A stretch of 64,000 nt of DNA from Bacillus_AB infantis_B (GCF_008180445.1 NZ_VTER01000002.1:426838-490837), one strand, 5' to 3'. Shown: positions 52,187 through 61,820, counted from the first letter of the stretch. The notes: generated by a model not told the origin, from the letters alone. Numbers and translations are program-made.

Positions 52187-54382
52187 ATGGCGAACGACCA
52201 GGTTTTGACCGCCGATCAAGTCATCGAGAGGACAAAAGAATATTTAAATGAGGAGCATGCCGGAGTCGTACGGAAGGCCTATGAATTTGCGAAACATGCC
52301 CATCGTGAACAATATAGGAAATCCGGGGAGCCATACATCATCCATCCAATCCAGGTGGCAGGGATCCTGGCCGATCTTGAAATGGATCCATCGACAGTTG
52401 CTGCCGGTTTTCTTCATGATGTTGTAGAAGATACGGAAGTCACATTGGCTGATATCTCAGAGGCATTCAATCCGGAAGTTGCGATGCTAGTCGATGGCGT
52501 GACAAAACTGGGAAAAATCAAATACAAATCACAGGAAGAGCAGCAGGCCGAAAACCATCGGAAAATGTTTGTTGCCATGGCCCAGGATATTAGGGTCATC
52601 CTGATTAAGCTTGCAGACAGGCTCCATAATATGAGGACGCTTAAGCACCTTCCTGCTGAAAAGCAGCGCAGGATATCGAATGAGACGCTTGAAATCTTTG
52701 CGCCGCTTGCCCACCGCCTCGGTATCTCGAAAATCAAGTGGGAGCTTGAGGATACGGCCCTCCGCTATCTCAATCCGCAGCAGTATTACCGGATTGTCAA
52801 CTTGATGAAGAAAAAGCGTGCCGAGCGCGAGCTCTATCTGGAGGAAGTCATCGGCGAAATGAAGGGGAAGATGGATGAAGTGTCCATCAGAGCCGATCTT
52901 TCCGGCCGGCCGAAGCATATATACAGCATCTACAGGAAAATGGCGCTTCAGAATAAGCAGTTCAATGAAATCTATGATCTGCTTGCGGTCCGTATTGTCG
53001 TCAACAGCATTAAAGACTGCTATGCTGTCCTGGGCATCATCCATACATGCTGGAAGCCTATGCCTGGGCGGTTCAAGGATTATATCGCCATGCCGAAGGC
53101 GAATATGTACCAGTCTCTGCATACAACGGTCATCGGCCCAAAGGGCGACCCGCTTGAGGTGCAGATCCGCACAACCGAAATGCATCAAATCGCAGAGTTC
53201 GGGATTGCGGCCCACTGGGCATATAAAGAAGGCAAAACTGTCAATGAAGGCTCTTCTTTCGAAGAAAAGCTGACATGGTTCAGGGAAATCCTCGAGTTTC
53301 AGGATGATAGCGTAAATGCAGAAGAATTCATGGAATCGCTGAAAATTGACCTTTTCTCTGATATGGTGTTTGTATTCACGCCAAAGGGAGATGTCATCGA
53401 GCTGCCTTCAGGATCTGTCCCGATTGATTTTGCCTATCGGATCCACTCGGAGATCGGCAATAAAACGATCGGTGCAAAAGTTAACGGGAAAATGGTCACG
53501 CTGGATTATAAATTGAAGACCGGCGATATCCTTGAAATCCTTACGTCCAAGCATTCCTATGGGCCGAGCAAGGATTGGCTGAAGCTTGCCCAGACGACCC
53601 AGGCGAAAAATAAAATCCGCCAATTTTTCAAAAAGCAGCAGAAGGACGAAAACTTCGAAAAAGGCAAAGAGATGGTTGAAAAAGAAATCCGCAATATGGA
53701 TTTTGACATCAAAGAAATCCTGACTGCCGAGAATGTCCGGAGAGTGTCGGAAAAATTCAATTTTGCCAGTGAAGAGGATATGTATGCCGCCGTCGGCTAT
53801 AATGGCGTCACGGCTCTGCAGGTCGCAAACCGTCTGACCGAAAAATGGCGGAAAAAGCGTGATATGGAGCAGGAAAACGATATCTCAAATGCCGTTTCGG
53901 AATTGAAATCCTTCCCTTCAGTCAAGAAACGGGAATCAGGCGTAAGGGTTTCAGGGATTGACAATCTCCTCATCCGGCTTTCCCGCTGCTGCAATCCGGT
54001 GCCGGGAGATGAAATTGTCGGCTTTATCACTAAGGGCAGGGGGGTATCTGTCCACCGTTCAGACTGTACCAATATTGATACTGCCGATGCCAAAGCAAGG
54101 CTCATCCCGGTTGAATGGGAAACAGGCCTAAATGATAAAAAAGAATATAATGTCGAGATTGAAATCAACGGTTATGACCGCCGCGGCCTCCTGAACGAAG
54201 TGCTGCAGGCCGTCAATGAAACCAAAACCAATATATCTGCAGTGTCTGGCAAATCGGACCGCAATAAAATGGCTACCATCAATATGTCGATCAGCATCAC
54301 AAATGTAAGCCATCTGCAGAAAGTTGTGGACCGCATCAAGCAGATTCCTGACATCTATTCTGTCAGACGTATCATGAACTAA
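52187..54382 (+). CDS. relA: Bifunctional (p)ppGpp synthetase/hydrolase Rel
   Basis: 731-residue long RSH enzyme that makes and degrades (p)ppGpp. The N-terminal HD hydrolase domain has HPIQVAGIL and HDVVEDT. The synthetase domain has RFKDYIAMPKANMYQSLHTT. A TGS domain (FTPKGDVIELPSGSVPIDFA), a conserved Cys/zinc-finger-like region (RLSRCCNPVPGDEI) and a C-terminal ACT domain follow. An intact HD motif shows that hydrolase activity is retained. AAAGGTGAT precedes ATG 52187, and dtd follows 12 bp later. Confidence 0.97.
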   Translation: MANDQVLTADQVIERTKEYLNEEHAGVVRKAYEFAKHAHREQYRKSGEPYIIHPIQVAGILADLEMDPSTVAAGFLHDVVEDTEVTLADISEAFNPEVAMLVDGVTKLGKIKYKSQEEQQAENHRKMFVAMAQDIRVILIKLADRLHNMRTLKHLPAEKQRRISNETLEIFAPLAHRLGISKIKWELEDTALRYLNPQQYYRIVNLMKKKRAERELYLEEVIGEMKGKMDEVSIRADLSGRPKHIYSIYRKMALQNKQFNEIYDLLAVRIVVNSIKDCYAVLGIIHTCWKPMPGRFKDYIAMPKANMYQSLHTTVIGPKGDPLEVQIRTTEMHQIAEFGIAAHWAYKEGKTVNEGSSFEEKLTWFREILEFQDDSVNAEEFMESLKIDLFSDMVFVFTPKGDVIELPSGSVPIDFAYRIHSEIGNKTIGAKVNGKMVTLDYKLKTGDILEILTSKHSYGPSKDWLKLAQTTQAKNKIRQFFKKQQKDENFEKGKEMVEKEIRNMDFDIKEILTAENVRRVSEKFNFASEEDMYAAVGYNGVTALQVANRLTEKWRKKRDMEQENDISNAVSELKSFPSVKKRESGVRVSGIDNLLIRLSRCCNPVPGDEIVGFITKGRGVSVHRSDCTNIDTADAKARLIPVEWETGLNDKKEYNVEIEINGYDRRGLLNEVLQAVNETKTNISAVSGKSDRNKMATINMSISITNVSHLQKVVDRIKQIPDIYSVRRIMN

Positions 54383-54394
54383 GGGGTATAGAAA

Positions 54395-54835
54395 ATGCGA
54401 GTAGTTGTTCAGCGAAGCAAAGAAGCGAGTGTGACTGTAGAAGGAAAGGCTGTAGGCAGCATTTCCCGCGGATTTGTTTTGCTTGTGGGCGTCACCCATG
54501 AGGATGGGGTGAAAGATGCTGAATATCTGGCTGATAAAATTGCCAATCTCCGCGTATTTGAAGATGAAGAGGGAAAGATGAACAGATCTTTACTGGATGT
54601 AGGGGGAGAAATTCTTTCTGTGTCCCAGTTCACTCTGTACGGCGACTGCCGTAAAGGAAGAAGGCCTAACTTCATGGAAGCGGCCAGGCCTGACCATGCC
54701 CTTCAAATCTATGAGGCGTTCAATGGGCTTCTCCGGGAAAAGGGCATTAAAACAGAAACAGGGCAGTTTGGCAGCATGATGGACGTCAGCCTGGTGAATG
54801 ACGGGCCGGTCACACTGATAATAGAAAGCAAATGA
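54395..54835 (+). CDS. dtd: D-aminoacyl-tRNA deacylase
   Basis: 146-residue dimeric enzyme that removes D-amino acids from tRNA. It has the SQFTLYGDCRKGRRP motif and the C-terminal Gly-cisPro segment NDGPVT. The N-terminus MRVVVQRSKEASVTV is standard. AAGGGGTA precedes ATG 54395, in an operon with relA as in B. subtilis. Confidence 0.96.
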   Translation: MRVVVQRSKEASVTVEGKAVGSISRGFVLLVGVTHEDGVKDAEYLADKIANLRVFEDEEGKMNRSLLDVGGEILSVSQFTLYGDCRKGRRPNFMEAARPDHALQIYEAFNGLLREKGIKTETGQFGSMMDVSLVNDGPVTLIIESK

Positions 54836-54836
54836 C

Positions 54837-54861
54837 AGTCTGAGAAGGCTGTTTTTTTTTC
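54837..54861 (+). terminator. Terminator of relA-dtd
   Basis: Short stem ACAGTCT / AGGCTGT followed by nine T residues, just past the dtd stop. Confidence 0.7.
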
Positions 54862-54867
54862 GGAAAA

Positions 54868-54903
54868 AAAGAGAGACCCTTAAATTTGAAGGGTCTCTCT
54901 TTT
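54868..54903. terminator. Terminator of the convergent amidase gene
   Basis: AGAGAGACCCTT / AAGGGTCTCTCT hairpin with A- and T-runs on either side. It is ideally placed for the minus-strand amidase and can also stop plus-strand read-through. Confidence 0.9.
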
Positions 54904-54906
54904 GCG

Positions 54907-56652
54907 CTAATTCCTTTTAAAATACCTTGCCAGCCCCTGATAAATGCCGGCTGCTGCTGCCTCCTGATACTGCGGGGAGGTGACGAGCATTTCTTCTGCC
55001 GGGTTGCTGAGATAGCCTAATTCCAGCAAAATGGCATTTTTATTATTTTCCCTTATGACGAAATAATCGCCGGCCCGCACACCCCGGTCCTTCAGCTTCG
55101 TCTGGGCGGCCAGCGAGCTGTGGACGCTCTCGGCGAGAGCCTTCTGGAAACCGTGGTAATAGTATACAGTCATGCCGCGGACACTCTTATCATTAATGCT
55201 GTCATAATGCAGGCTGATGAAAGCATCGGCATTATGGTATGATGCAGAGCCGACCCTCGAGCTGAGCGGGACATAAGTGTCAGTGGATCTTGTTAAGATT
55301 ACATTGGCTCCAGCAGCTTTCAGCTTGCTGTACAGAAGCTGGGCGGTTTTGATGGTGACAGTTTTCTCCTGGGTGCCCCGCGCTCCGGTTGTGCCATTGT
55401 CGCGGCCGCCGTGGCCGGGATCAAGGACGATGGTTTTCCCCTGCAGGTGAAGCTCTGCGCCAGGCTTTTCGATCTGGGACGAGCTGCCGCTCAAGGAAAC
55501 GATCCATCCGGCTACATAGCCTGCCTTCCCGTCCAGGCTGATTTTGTACCAGTCTTTCTCACGGCCAAGCACCTCGAAGGATTCCCCTGCTTTCGCCAAT
55601 TGAAGCACAGAGCTTCCAGTGCTGGCATCTTTCCTGATATTTGTTCCGTTATGTAGTATGGTGATGGTGCTGCCTTTTGCCGGTTTGCTGCCGTTTGCTG
55701 ATGAAACCTCTGACTTATCGAGATACCATGCTGCTATCCAGCCAAATGAACCGGGCTTGTACTCAATTTTTGCCCAATTGTTCACTTCTTCAATAATTGA
55801 ATAGGTTTCGCCTTTTGAAACCGATCCGAGAACTTTCCCATTCAAGGAGCTTGTATCCCTGAGATTCAAGGTCTGGGCAGTAACCGTTCCCGTCAGTCTT
55901 CCAGATGGTTTCGCGCTGCTGCCGGCACTTGGGCTCTGGCTTAAGCTTTTGGAAGAAGAAATGAACTCGCTGCTCACCCACGCATGATTGCCGCGGAAGA
56001 TAATTTCTGTCCAGCTCCCGTTATCGGATACAATGCTGACCCTGTCACCGCTTTGAAGCTTCCCGAGGACCGTGCCCTGTGTTCCGGGAGCGCTCCTGAC
56101 GTTCAATGAATCGCCTGTGACCGTTCCTTCAGCAGCCGCAGCGGCTTTGGTTTTGCTGCTTCCCTCCGTAATAAAATCAGCGGACACCCAGCCATTTCCG
56201 AATGAGCCGGTGATCCTGACCCAATTTCCCTGCTTTTCAACAATGCCGGCCTGTTGCCCTTTATTCAGGACAGCAATGACCGAGGCATCTGTTCCGGGAT
56301 TTGACCTGACCCGCAATCCATCGGCTGTGACAGTCCCGCCTGAAGATACAGAGGCTGATTGATTCTTTCCGCCTTCCTTCACTGTGAGCCAGCCTGCAAC
56401 CCATCCTTTCGATCCGCCGGCAAGGCTGACCTGCAGCCAGTCCCCGCTTTCTTGCAGGATCGGATAGCGGTCCCCTTTGGCGGCCTGTTTGACAATCGAA
56501 TAGCTGAGTCCCGGGCCGCTGCGGATATTCACTCCGCTGTCTGCGATCCGTGCTGTTCCGCCGGATGCGGCTGTGCTGTCAGATGGCCTCCATACTCCCC
56601 CTGCTAAAAGGATGAAGCATAGAAATACTAATATTTTGCTGCTTTTTAACAA
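54907..56652 (-). CDS. yrvJ: N-acetylmuramoyl-L-alanine amidase with five SH3b repeats (YrvJ)
   Basis: 581-residue secreted wall hydrolase. A signal peptide (about 1-28) is followed by five bacterial SH3 (SH3_3-type) repeats, each with a xxNxRxxPG-like start and a GW end: about 32-92, 102-160, 173-232, 255-315 and 325-388. An Amidase_3 domain (about 405-580) carries zinc-site motifs VLDPGHGGRDNG, FISLHYDS and the catalytic LELGYLSN. SH3b repeats hold it on the wall. It corresponds to yrvJ by position and layout. It is on the minus strand, opposite to dtd and yrzK. Confidence 0.93.
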   Translation of the reverse strand: MLKSSKILVFLCFILLAGGVWRPSDSTAASGGTARIADSGVNIRSGPGLSYSIVKQAAKGDRYPILQESGDWLQVSLAGGSKGWVAGWLTVKEGGKNQSASVSSGGTVTADGLRVRSNPGTDASVIAVLNKGQQAGIVEKQGNWVRITGSFGNGWVSADFITEGSSKTKAAAAAEGTVTGDSLNVRSAPGTQGTVLGKLQSGDRVSIVSDNGSWTEIIFRGNHAWVSSEFISSSKSLSQSPSAGSSAKPSGRLTGTVTAQTLNLRDTSSLNGKVLGSVSKGETYSIIEEVNNWAKIEYKPGSFGWIAAWYLDKSEVSSANGSKPAKGSTITILHNGTNIRKDASTGSSVLQLAKAGESFEVLGREKDWYKISLDGKAGYVAGWIVSLSGSSSQIEKPGAELHLQGKTIVLDPGHGGRDNGTTGARGTQEKTVTIKTAQLLYSKLKAAGANVILTRSTDTYVPLSSRVGSASYHNADAFISLHYDSINDKSVRGMTVYYYHGFQKALAESVHSSLAAQTKLKDRGVRAGDYFVIRENNKNAILLELGYLSNPAEEMLVTSPQYQEAAAAGIYQGLARYFKRN

Positions 56653-56856
56653 AAAGTCCCCTCCTTTTGCGAAATCATGGAGTGTATAAATATAAGTTCT
56701 ATTTTAGAACATAAAACCCCTGCTGTTAATATCGGAATTTTTCAGTCCAATTTTAGCCATTGCCTCAAAGGTAAAATAATTGGCTGACAAGGGAATGTTC
56801 CGGGGACTTTCAAGACATACTGAAAGAATAAAAAACTTTTCGGGTAGGGTGGTCTG

Positions 56857-57033
56857 ATGAGATTTGGAGAAAAGGGCATGCATGCCCATGAAAACGGAAA
56901 TCAGCTGTTTGGAGTGGACTTCCATGATTTCATCCAGAAGGAGCAGGGTTCCGGCATGTACGAGCTTGCTTCAGAATTCGGCCTCAGCATCGGGGATGTC
57001 AGGAAGCTGAAGAGGAAGCTTGAGCGTTCCTAG
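56857..57033 (+). CDS. yrzK: Small helix-turn-helix-like protein YrzK
   Basis: 58-residue protein with a strongly charged C-terminal segment resembling a helix-turn-helix (YELASEFGLSIGDVRKLKRK). The N-terminal half contains HENGNQLFGVDFHDF. GTAGGGTGG lies 4 bp before ATG 56857. A conserved small gene (yrzK) sits between yrvJ and hisS in B. subtilis, which supports the call. Its function is unknown; DNA binding is inferred from the fold pattern. Confidence 0.75.
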   Translation: MRFGEKGMHAHENGNQLFGVDFHDFIQKEQGSGMYELASEFGLSIGDVRKLKRKLERS

Positions 57034-57098
57034 AGCAGGTACAGCCGCAGAGGGGAGGAAGAGCCTTCCGGAAATACTGTCACCGTCTCTTTTACCCC

Positions 57099-57127
57099 TT
57101 GACAATGGCTGAAATCGTCTTTATGAT
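57099..57127 (+). promoter_or_regulatory. Sigma-A promoter of hisS-aspS
   Basis: TTGACA (57099-57104), a 17-bp spacer and TATGAT (57122-57127), just upstream of the T-box leader. It is one of the best promoter matches in the window. Confidence 0.8.
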
Positions 57128-57149
57128 TAGATAAATAAAATCACTATTC

Positions 57150-57425
57150 ATATTGAACACTGATGATGGAGAACAGTAGTTGAGAAATGTGTGAAAAGAG
57201 AGGAAATGCCCTGGGCTGAAAGCATTTCTGCATGGCAGCTTGATGAATGAACACTCCGTAGGATTCTCCCTGAAAAAGCGACCGCTTTAGTAGGGGCTGA
57301 ACGTTGACAGGCGTTAACTGTAAAAGTGGAAGTGCATGATGGTTATGCCTTCAATTAGGGTGGCACCACGGGATCTAACTCCCGTCCCTTGTATGGGAAT
57401 ACAAGGGACGGGAGTTTTTTGCATT
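57150..57425 (+). ncRNA. T-box leader of hisS (histidine-type)
   Basis: This leader senses uncharged tRNA. It ends in the hallmark AGGGTGGCACCACGG (about 57357-57371), followed by a strong terminator (ACTCCCGTCCCTTGT / ACAAGGGACGGGAGT and a T-run, about 57379-57420). Stem I is closed by GGAGAA near 57174 and TTCTCC near 57264. An AGTA motif lies on its 5' side and a CAC codon at 57252-57254 is in the likely specifier loop, which matches tRNA-His. The specifier is inferred from position. Confidence 0.9.
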
Positions 57426-57495
57426 TAGAAAAGCTTGCCGCACGTCCCCGGTGTGCCCTGTTAGTATACATAGGAATGCTAGGAGGAAACAGGAT

Positions 57496-58770
57496 ATGGC
57501 AATGAATATACCGAGGGGTACACAGGATATCCTTCCTGGAGAATCGGAAAAATGGCAGTATATTGAGGAAAAGGCGAGGGAGCTGTGCGCCAGGTTTCAG
57601 TACCAGGAAATCCGGACGCCGATTTTCGAGCATACCGAACTCTTCCTGAGAGGGGTCGGAGATACAACGGACATCGTGCAAAAAGAAATGTATACCTTCG
57701 AGGACCGGGGCGGGCGAAGCCTGACACTAAGGCCTGAAGGCACTGCACCAACTGTACGCTCATTTGTTGAAAATAAGATGCATGGCTATGCCAATCAGCC
57801 TGTAAAGCTTTATTATACAGGCCCGATGTTCCGTTATGAACGCCCTCAGGCCGGCCGCTTCAGGCAATTTGTCCAATTCGGGGTCGAGGCTCTTGGGAGC
57901 TCGGATCCAGCCATTGATGCAGAGGTAATTGCCCTGGCAATGAGCATCTATAAAGAACTGGGACTGAAGAAGCTGAAACTGGTCATCAACAGCCTTGGCG
58001 ATAAAGAAAGCAGGAACAATCACCGCGAGGCACTGATTGCCCATTTCAAGCCACGGATCGGGGAATTCTGTTCTGACTGCCAAAACAGGCTGGAAAAAAA
58101 TCCGATGAGAATCCTGGACTGCAAAAAGGACAGGGAGCATGAATTGATGCAGACGGCCCCTTCCATTCTGGATTATCTTAATGAAGATTCAAGGAATTAC
58201 TTTAATAAAGTGCAGCAGTACCTGACGGATGTGTCCATCGACTTTACGGTCGATCCCAACCTCGTGCGCGGCCTGGATTATTATAACCACACTGCCTTCG
58301 AAATCATGAGTGATGCTGAAGGCTTCGGTGCAATCACGACTCTTTGCGGTGGTGGGCGCTATAACGGCCTGACTGAGGAAATCGGCGGCCCGGAAGCGCC
58401 GGGCATCGGCTTTGCATTCAGCATTGAGCGCTTTCTGTCAGCTTTGGAGGCAGAAGGTATCAAGCTTCCTGTTGATGAAGGGATTGACTGCTATCTTGTG
58501 GCGCTTGGGGAAGAGGCGAAGGATTATTCTGTAGGCCTCCTGCATAAGCTGCGCATGGCAGGTTTTTCCGCAGAAAGAGATTATCTGGACAGAAAGATCA
58601 AAACACAATTCAAGGCAGCTGACCGCATGAACGCAAAATATGTAGCCGTCCTTGGGGAAGATGAATTGAGAGCAGGCAAAATCAATGTGAAGTCCATGGA
58701 AACCGGTGATCAGACCGAAGTCAGCCTGGATTCATTCATAGACCAATTAAAAGAGCTTATAGGGGGTTAA
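57496..58770 (+). CDS. hisS: Histidyl-tRNA synthetase
   Basis: 424-residue class II synthetase. It shows PRGTQDILPGE at the N-terminus, motif 2 (FRYERPQAGRFRQFVQFGVE), the histidine A loop LVRGLDYYNHTAFE, motif 3 (GIGFAFSIERFL) and the C-terminal anticodon-binding domain. ATG 57496 follows AGGAGG; the in-frame ATG 57451 is upstream of that site. It is controlled by the T-box leader and followed 3 bp later by aspS. Confidence 0.97.
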   Translation: MAMNIPRGTQDILPGESEKWQYIEEKARELCARFQYQEIRTPIFEHTELFLRGVGDTTDIVQKEMYTFEDRGGRSLTLRPEGTAPTVRSFVENKMHGYANQPVKLYYTGPMFRYERPQAGRFRQFVQFGVEALGSSDPAIDAEVIALAMSIYKELGLKKLKLVINSLGDKESRNNHREALIAHFKPRIGEFCSDCQNRLEKNPMRILDCKKDREHELMQTAPSILDYLNEDSRNYFNKVQQYLTDVSIDFTVDPNLVRGLDYYNHTAFEIMSDAEGFGAITTLCGGGRYNGLTEEIGGPEAPGIGFAFSIERFLSALEAEGIKLPVDEGIDCYLVALGEEAKDYSVGLLHKLRMAGFSAERDYLDRKIKTQFKAADRMNAKYVAVLGEDELRAGKINVKSMETGDQTEVSLDSFIDQLKELIGG

Positions 58771-58773
58771 TGT

Positions 58774-60549
58774 ATGTTTGGGAGAACATATTTCTGCGGA
58801 GAAGTAACAGAAAAAAGCATCGGTGAAAAAGTTACACTTAAAGGCTGGGTTCAAAAGCGCCGTGATCTGGGCGGTTTGATTTTCATTGATTTAAGGGACC
58901 GCACAGGGCTGGTACAGGTCGTGTTCAATCCTGAAACTTCCCCTGAGGCTCTCGCTGCAGCTGAAAAAATCAGGAATGAATATGTACTGAGTGTGGAAGG
59001 AAAGGTTGTTGCAAGGGAACCTGGCACAATTAACGAAAACCTGCCTACAGGCAAGATTGAAGTCAGTGCAGAAGCAGTAACAATCATCAATGAAGCGAAG
59101 ACACCGCCGTTCGTGATCGCTGACCAGACAGATGTCTCGGAAGATGTGCGATTGAAATACCGCTATCTCGACTTCAGGCGCCCGGTTATGTTCGAAACCT
59201 TCAAGATGCGCCACCAGGTGACAAAGTCAATCCGGGATTACCTGGACGGCGAGGGCTTCCTGGATATTGAGACGCCTATCCTGACGAAGAGCACACCTGA
59301 AGGCGCCCGAGATTATCTCGTTCCAAGCCGGGTCCATCCAGGCGAGTTTTATGCTTTGCCGCAGTCACCCCAAATCTTTAAGCAGCTTTTGATGGTTGGC
59401 GGAATCGAAAGATACTATCAGATAGCCCGCTGTTTCCGTGATGAGGATCTCCGTGCAGACCGCCAGCCGGAATTCACGCAAATCGATATTGAAACAAGCT
59501 TCATGAGCCAGGAAGACATCATTTCCATGACAGAGCAGATGATGACGAAGGTCATGAAAGAGGTTAAGGGCATTGATATCACACTGCCGATCCAGCGCAT
59601 GACCTACCAGGAAGCGATGGACCGCTATGGCTCTGATAAGCCGGACACCCGTTTTGCAATGGAGCTTGTCAACCTCTCTGAAACACTGAGCAATTCAGGC
59701 TTCAAAGTATTTGCAGGCGCGATTTCTTCCGGCGGGGAAGTCAAAGCAATCAATGTGAAAGACGCTGCCTCCAAATACAGCCGCAAGGACATCGATGCAC
59801 TGACAGAATTTGCTTCAAGATATGGCGCTAAGGGTCTGGCTTGGCTGAAAGCAGAAGAAGAAGGCCTTAAGGGACCTATCGCGAAATTTGTTGCAGAGGA
59901 AGAGCAGGCAGCTATTAAAGAACTGCTGGGAGTCGAGACAGGAGACCTGCTCCTGTTTGTGGCCGATAAGAAAAGCGTCGTCGCTGACGCCCTTGGGGCC
60001 CTGCGCCTAAAGCTTGGCAAAGAGCTTGGGCTTATCGACCAGTCCCTCTTCAATTTCCTTTGGGTGACAGAATGGCCGCTGCTTGAATTTGATGAAGAAG
60101 AAGGCCGCTACTATGCTGCCCACCATCCATTTACAATGCCAAACCGCGAAGACCTGGAATACCTGGATACTGATCCTTCTAAGGTAAAGGCCCAGGCTTA
60201 TGACCTTGTGCTGAATGGATATGAGCTTGGCGGAGGCTCACTGCGTATCTTTGAACGCGAGATCCAGGAAAAAATGTTCTCTGTCCTTGGCTTCAGCAAG
60301 GAGGAGGCAAGGGAGCAATTCGGATTCCTGCTCGAAGCGTTTGAGTATGGCACTCCTCCGCACGGCGGCATTGCGCTTGGCCTCGACCGCCTTGTGATGC
60401 TGCTGGCCGGAAGCTCGAACCTGAGGGATACAATCGCTTTCCCGAAAACGGCAAGTGCAAGCTGTCTCCTGACCAATGCACCTGGCGAAGTAAGCGAGGC
60501 CCAGCTGAACGACCTTCACCTGCAGTTTAAGCTGAAAAAAAGTGAGTAA
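58774..60549 (+). CDS. aspS: Aspartyl-tRNA synthetase
   Basis: 591-residue class IIb synthetase of bacterial type. The N-terminal OB anticodon domain has VTLKGWVQKRRDLGGLIFID. Motif 2 is CFRDEDLRADRQPEFTQID. The bacterial GAD insertion domain (about 290-420) is followed by motif 3 (GIALGLDRLVMLL). The gene lacks its own promoter and is transcribed with hisS. Length is normal. Whether it is discriminating or non-discriminating cannot be judged safely by eye. Confidence 0.97.
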   Translation: MFGRTYFCGEVTEKSIGEKVTLKGWVQKRRDLGGLIFIDLRDRTGLVQVVFNPETSPEALAAAEKIRNEYVLSVEGKVVAREPGTINENLPTGKIEVSAEAVTIINEAKTPPFVIADQTDVSEDVRLKYRYLDFRRPVMFETFKMRHQVTKSIRDYLDGEGFLDIETPILTKSTPEGARDYLVPSRVHPGEFYALPQSPQIFKQLLMVGGIERYYQIARCFRDEDLRADRQPEFTQIDIETSFMSQEDIISMTEQMMTKVMKEVKGIDITLPIQRMTYQEAMDRYGSDKPDTRFAMELVNLSETLSNSGFKVFAGAISSGGEVKAINVKDAASKYSRKDIDALTEFASRYGAKGLAWLKAEEEGLKGPIAKFVAEEEQAAIKELLGVETGDLLLFVADKKSVVADALGALRLKLGKELGLIDQSLFNFLWVTEWPLLEFDEEEGRYYAAHHPFTMPNREDLEYLDTDPSKVKAQAYDLVLNGYELGGGSLRIFEREIQEKMFSVLGFSKEEAREQFGFLLEAFEYGTPPHGGIALGLDRLVMLLAGSSNLRDTIAFPKTASASCLLTNAPGEVSEAQLNDLHLQFKLKKSE

Positions 60550-60567
60550 TTACCTATCCCTTATTCC

Positions 60568-60597
60568 TTGATACTGGCAGGCGGGATATGATACTAT
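60568..60597 (+). promoter_or_regulatory. Promoter of 6S RNA
   Basis: TTGATA (60568-60573), an 18-bp spacer and TACTAT (60592-60597), about 15 bp before the expected 6S RNA 5' end. Confidence 0.6.
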
Positions 60598-60612
60598 ACT
60601 ATCAATAACAGA

Positions 60613-60805
60613 AGAGTCCTAATGTGTTCGTTGTTTCACCTGACATTTTGACCTAACATTATTCCTTCGGGAGCCCGGATTTCCTTGCGGCGTAAACGCC
60701 TCTGGCTAGGGGACTTACAAAAGCGGGAATAGGGCACCCACCTGCTGAGTGCGGGTTCAAAACGAAGGCATCCAAGGCGACGGCACAATTGGGACTTTTC
60801 TTACA
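60613..60805 (+). ncRNA. bsrA: 6S RNA (BsrA / 6S-1 type)
   Basis: A ~190-nt gene-free segment begins AGTCCTAATGTG and ends near AATTGGGACTTTTC, so its ends pair (AGTCC / GGGACT). The conserved middle TTCCTTCGGGAGCCCG and GTAAACGCCTCTGG resembles B. subtilis 6S-1 RNA, which also lies between aspS and yrvM/tcdA. The RNA mimics an open promoter and sequesters sigma-A RNA polymerase. The ends are estimated. Confidence 0.88.
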
Positions 60806-60816
60806 TACGAATGCTA

Positions 60817-60846
60817 AACCATGCTTACGGGCGTGGTTTTTTTATT
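60817..60846 (+). terminator. Terminator after 6S RNA
   Basis: AACCATGC / GCGTGGTT hairpin (loop TTACGG) followed by a T-run. Confidence 0.82.
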
Positions 60847-61010
60847 GTTCACTATTCTTAATTCCCATAGAAATACTTGTTTTTATAATGAAGTATGATA
60901 TATTCATTATCGGGTAATAGATACATAAGAGATAAAGGGGCCGTATGAGCAGAAGTACCCCTGATACAGGCATCATATTCATTCAAAAAATGATAATGGA
61001 GTTGAGATAT

Positions 61011-61775
61011 ATGCTGCACCAATTTTCACGAAACGAACTTGCGATTGGCCAGGAAGGCCTTGAAACAATGAAAAACAGCACAGTGGCAGTCCTTGGAATT
61101 GGAGGAGTGGGTTCATTTGCTGCAGAAGCATTGGCGCGTTCTGGAGTCGGGAAGCTGATTTTAATTGATAAGGATGATGTTGATATTACTAATGTCAACC
61201 GCCAGATCATTGCATTGGTTTCGACTGTCGGGAGACCGAAAGCCGATTTAATGAAGGAACGCATCAAGGATATCAATCCTGACTGTGAAGTGATTGCTTT
61301 AAAAATGTTTTATACAGAAGAAACGTATGAGGAGATTTTTGCTTACGGGCTTGATTATGTAGTGGATGCAAGTGACACGATTTCTTATAAGATACATCTG
61401 ATCAAGGAGTGCCTGAAGAGGGATATCCCGATGATCTCGAGCATGGGGGCAGCCAATAAAATGGATCCGACCAGATTCCAGATTGCCGATATCTTTAAGA
61501 CGCATACCGATCCGATTGCCAAGGTGATCCGCACCCGCCTGCGCAAGGAAGGGATCCGCAAGGGGATTCCGGTTGTGTTTTCGGATGAAAGCCCGATTGT
61601 GATCCGTGAGGAGGTAAGGAAGGAAGTGGGCAAGGATGATGCCAAAATCCGCAAAGCGAAAATGCCTCCTTCTTCGAACGCATTTGTTCCTTCTGTAGCC
61701 GGACTGGTTATGGCAAGCTATGTGGTGAGGGATCTGCTGAAGGATATTAAGATTGTTAGGGTTAATGATAAATAA
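61011..61775 (+). CDS. tcdA: tRNA threonylcarbamoyladenosine dehydratase (YrvM)
   Basis: 254-residue E1-like enzyme that cyclises t6A-37 in tRNA to ct6A with ATP. It has the nucleotide-binding motif VLGIGGVGSFAAEALARSG, DKDDVDITNVNRQ and the adenylation region DASDTISYKIHLI; there is a C-terminal KMPPSSNAFVPSVAGL. ATG 61011 gives the same length and N-terminus (MLHQFSRNEL) as the B. subtilis protein, whereas the in-frame ATG 60945 adds 22 residues that look non-coding. The terminator at 61790 follows. Confidence 0.95.
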   Translation: MLHQFSRNELAIGQEGLETMKNSTVAVLGIGGVGSFAAEALARSGVGKLILIDKDDVDITNVNRQIIALVSTVGRPKADLMKERIKDINPDCEVIALKMFYTEETYEEIFAYGLDYVVDASDTISYKIHLIKECLKRDIPMISSMGAANKMDPTRFQIADIFKTHTDPIAKVIRTRLRKEGIRKGIPVVFSDESPIVIREEVRKEVGKDDAKIRKAKMPPSSNAFVPSVAGLVMASYVVRDLLKDIKIVRVNDK

Positions 61776-61789
61776 GGAAGCCTTGTTGT

Positions 61790-61820
61790 AGAGCACTGCA
61801 GTTACTGTGGTGCTCTTTTA
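61790..61820 (+). terminator. Terminator after tcdA
   Basis: AGAGCACTGCAG / TGTGGTGCTCT hairpin with a T-rich tail. Confidence 0.8.

Noticed and set aside
52529..53215. Minus-strand ORF of 228 codons inside relA
   Set aside because: It is antisense to the conserved HD/synthetase region. The frame is open by codon bias only.
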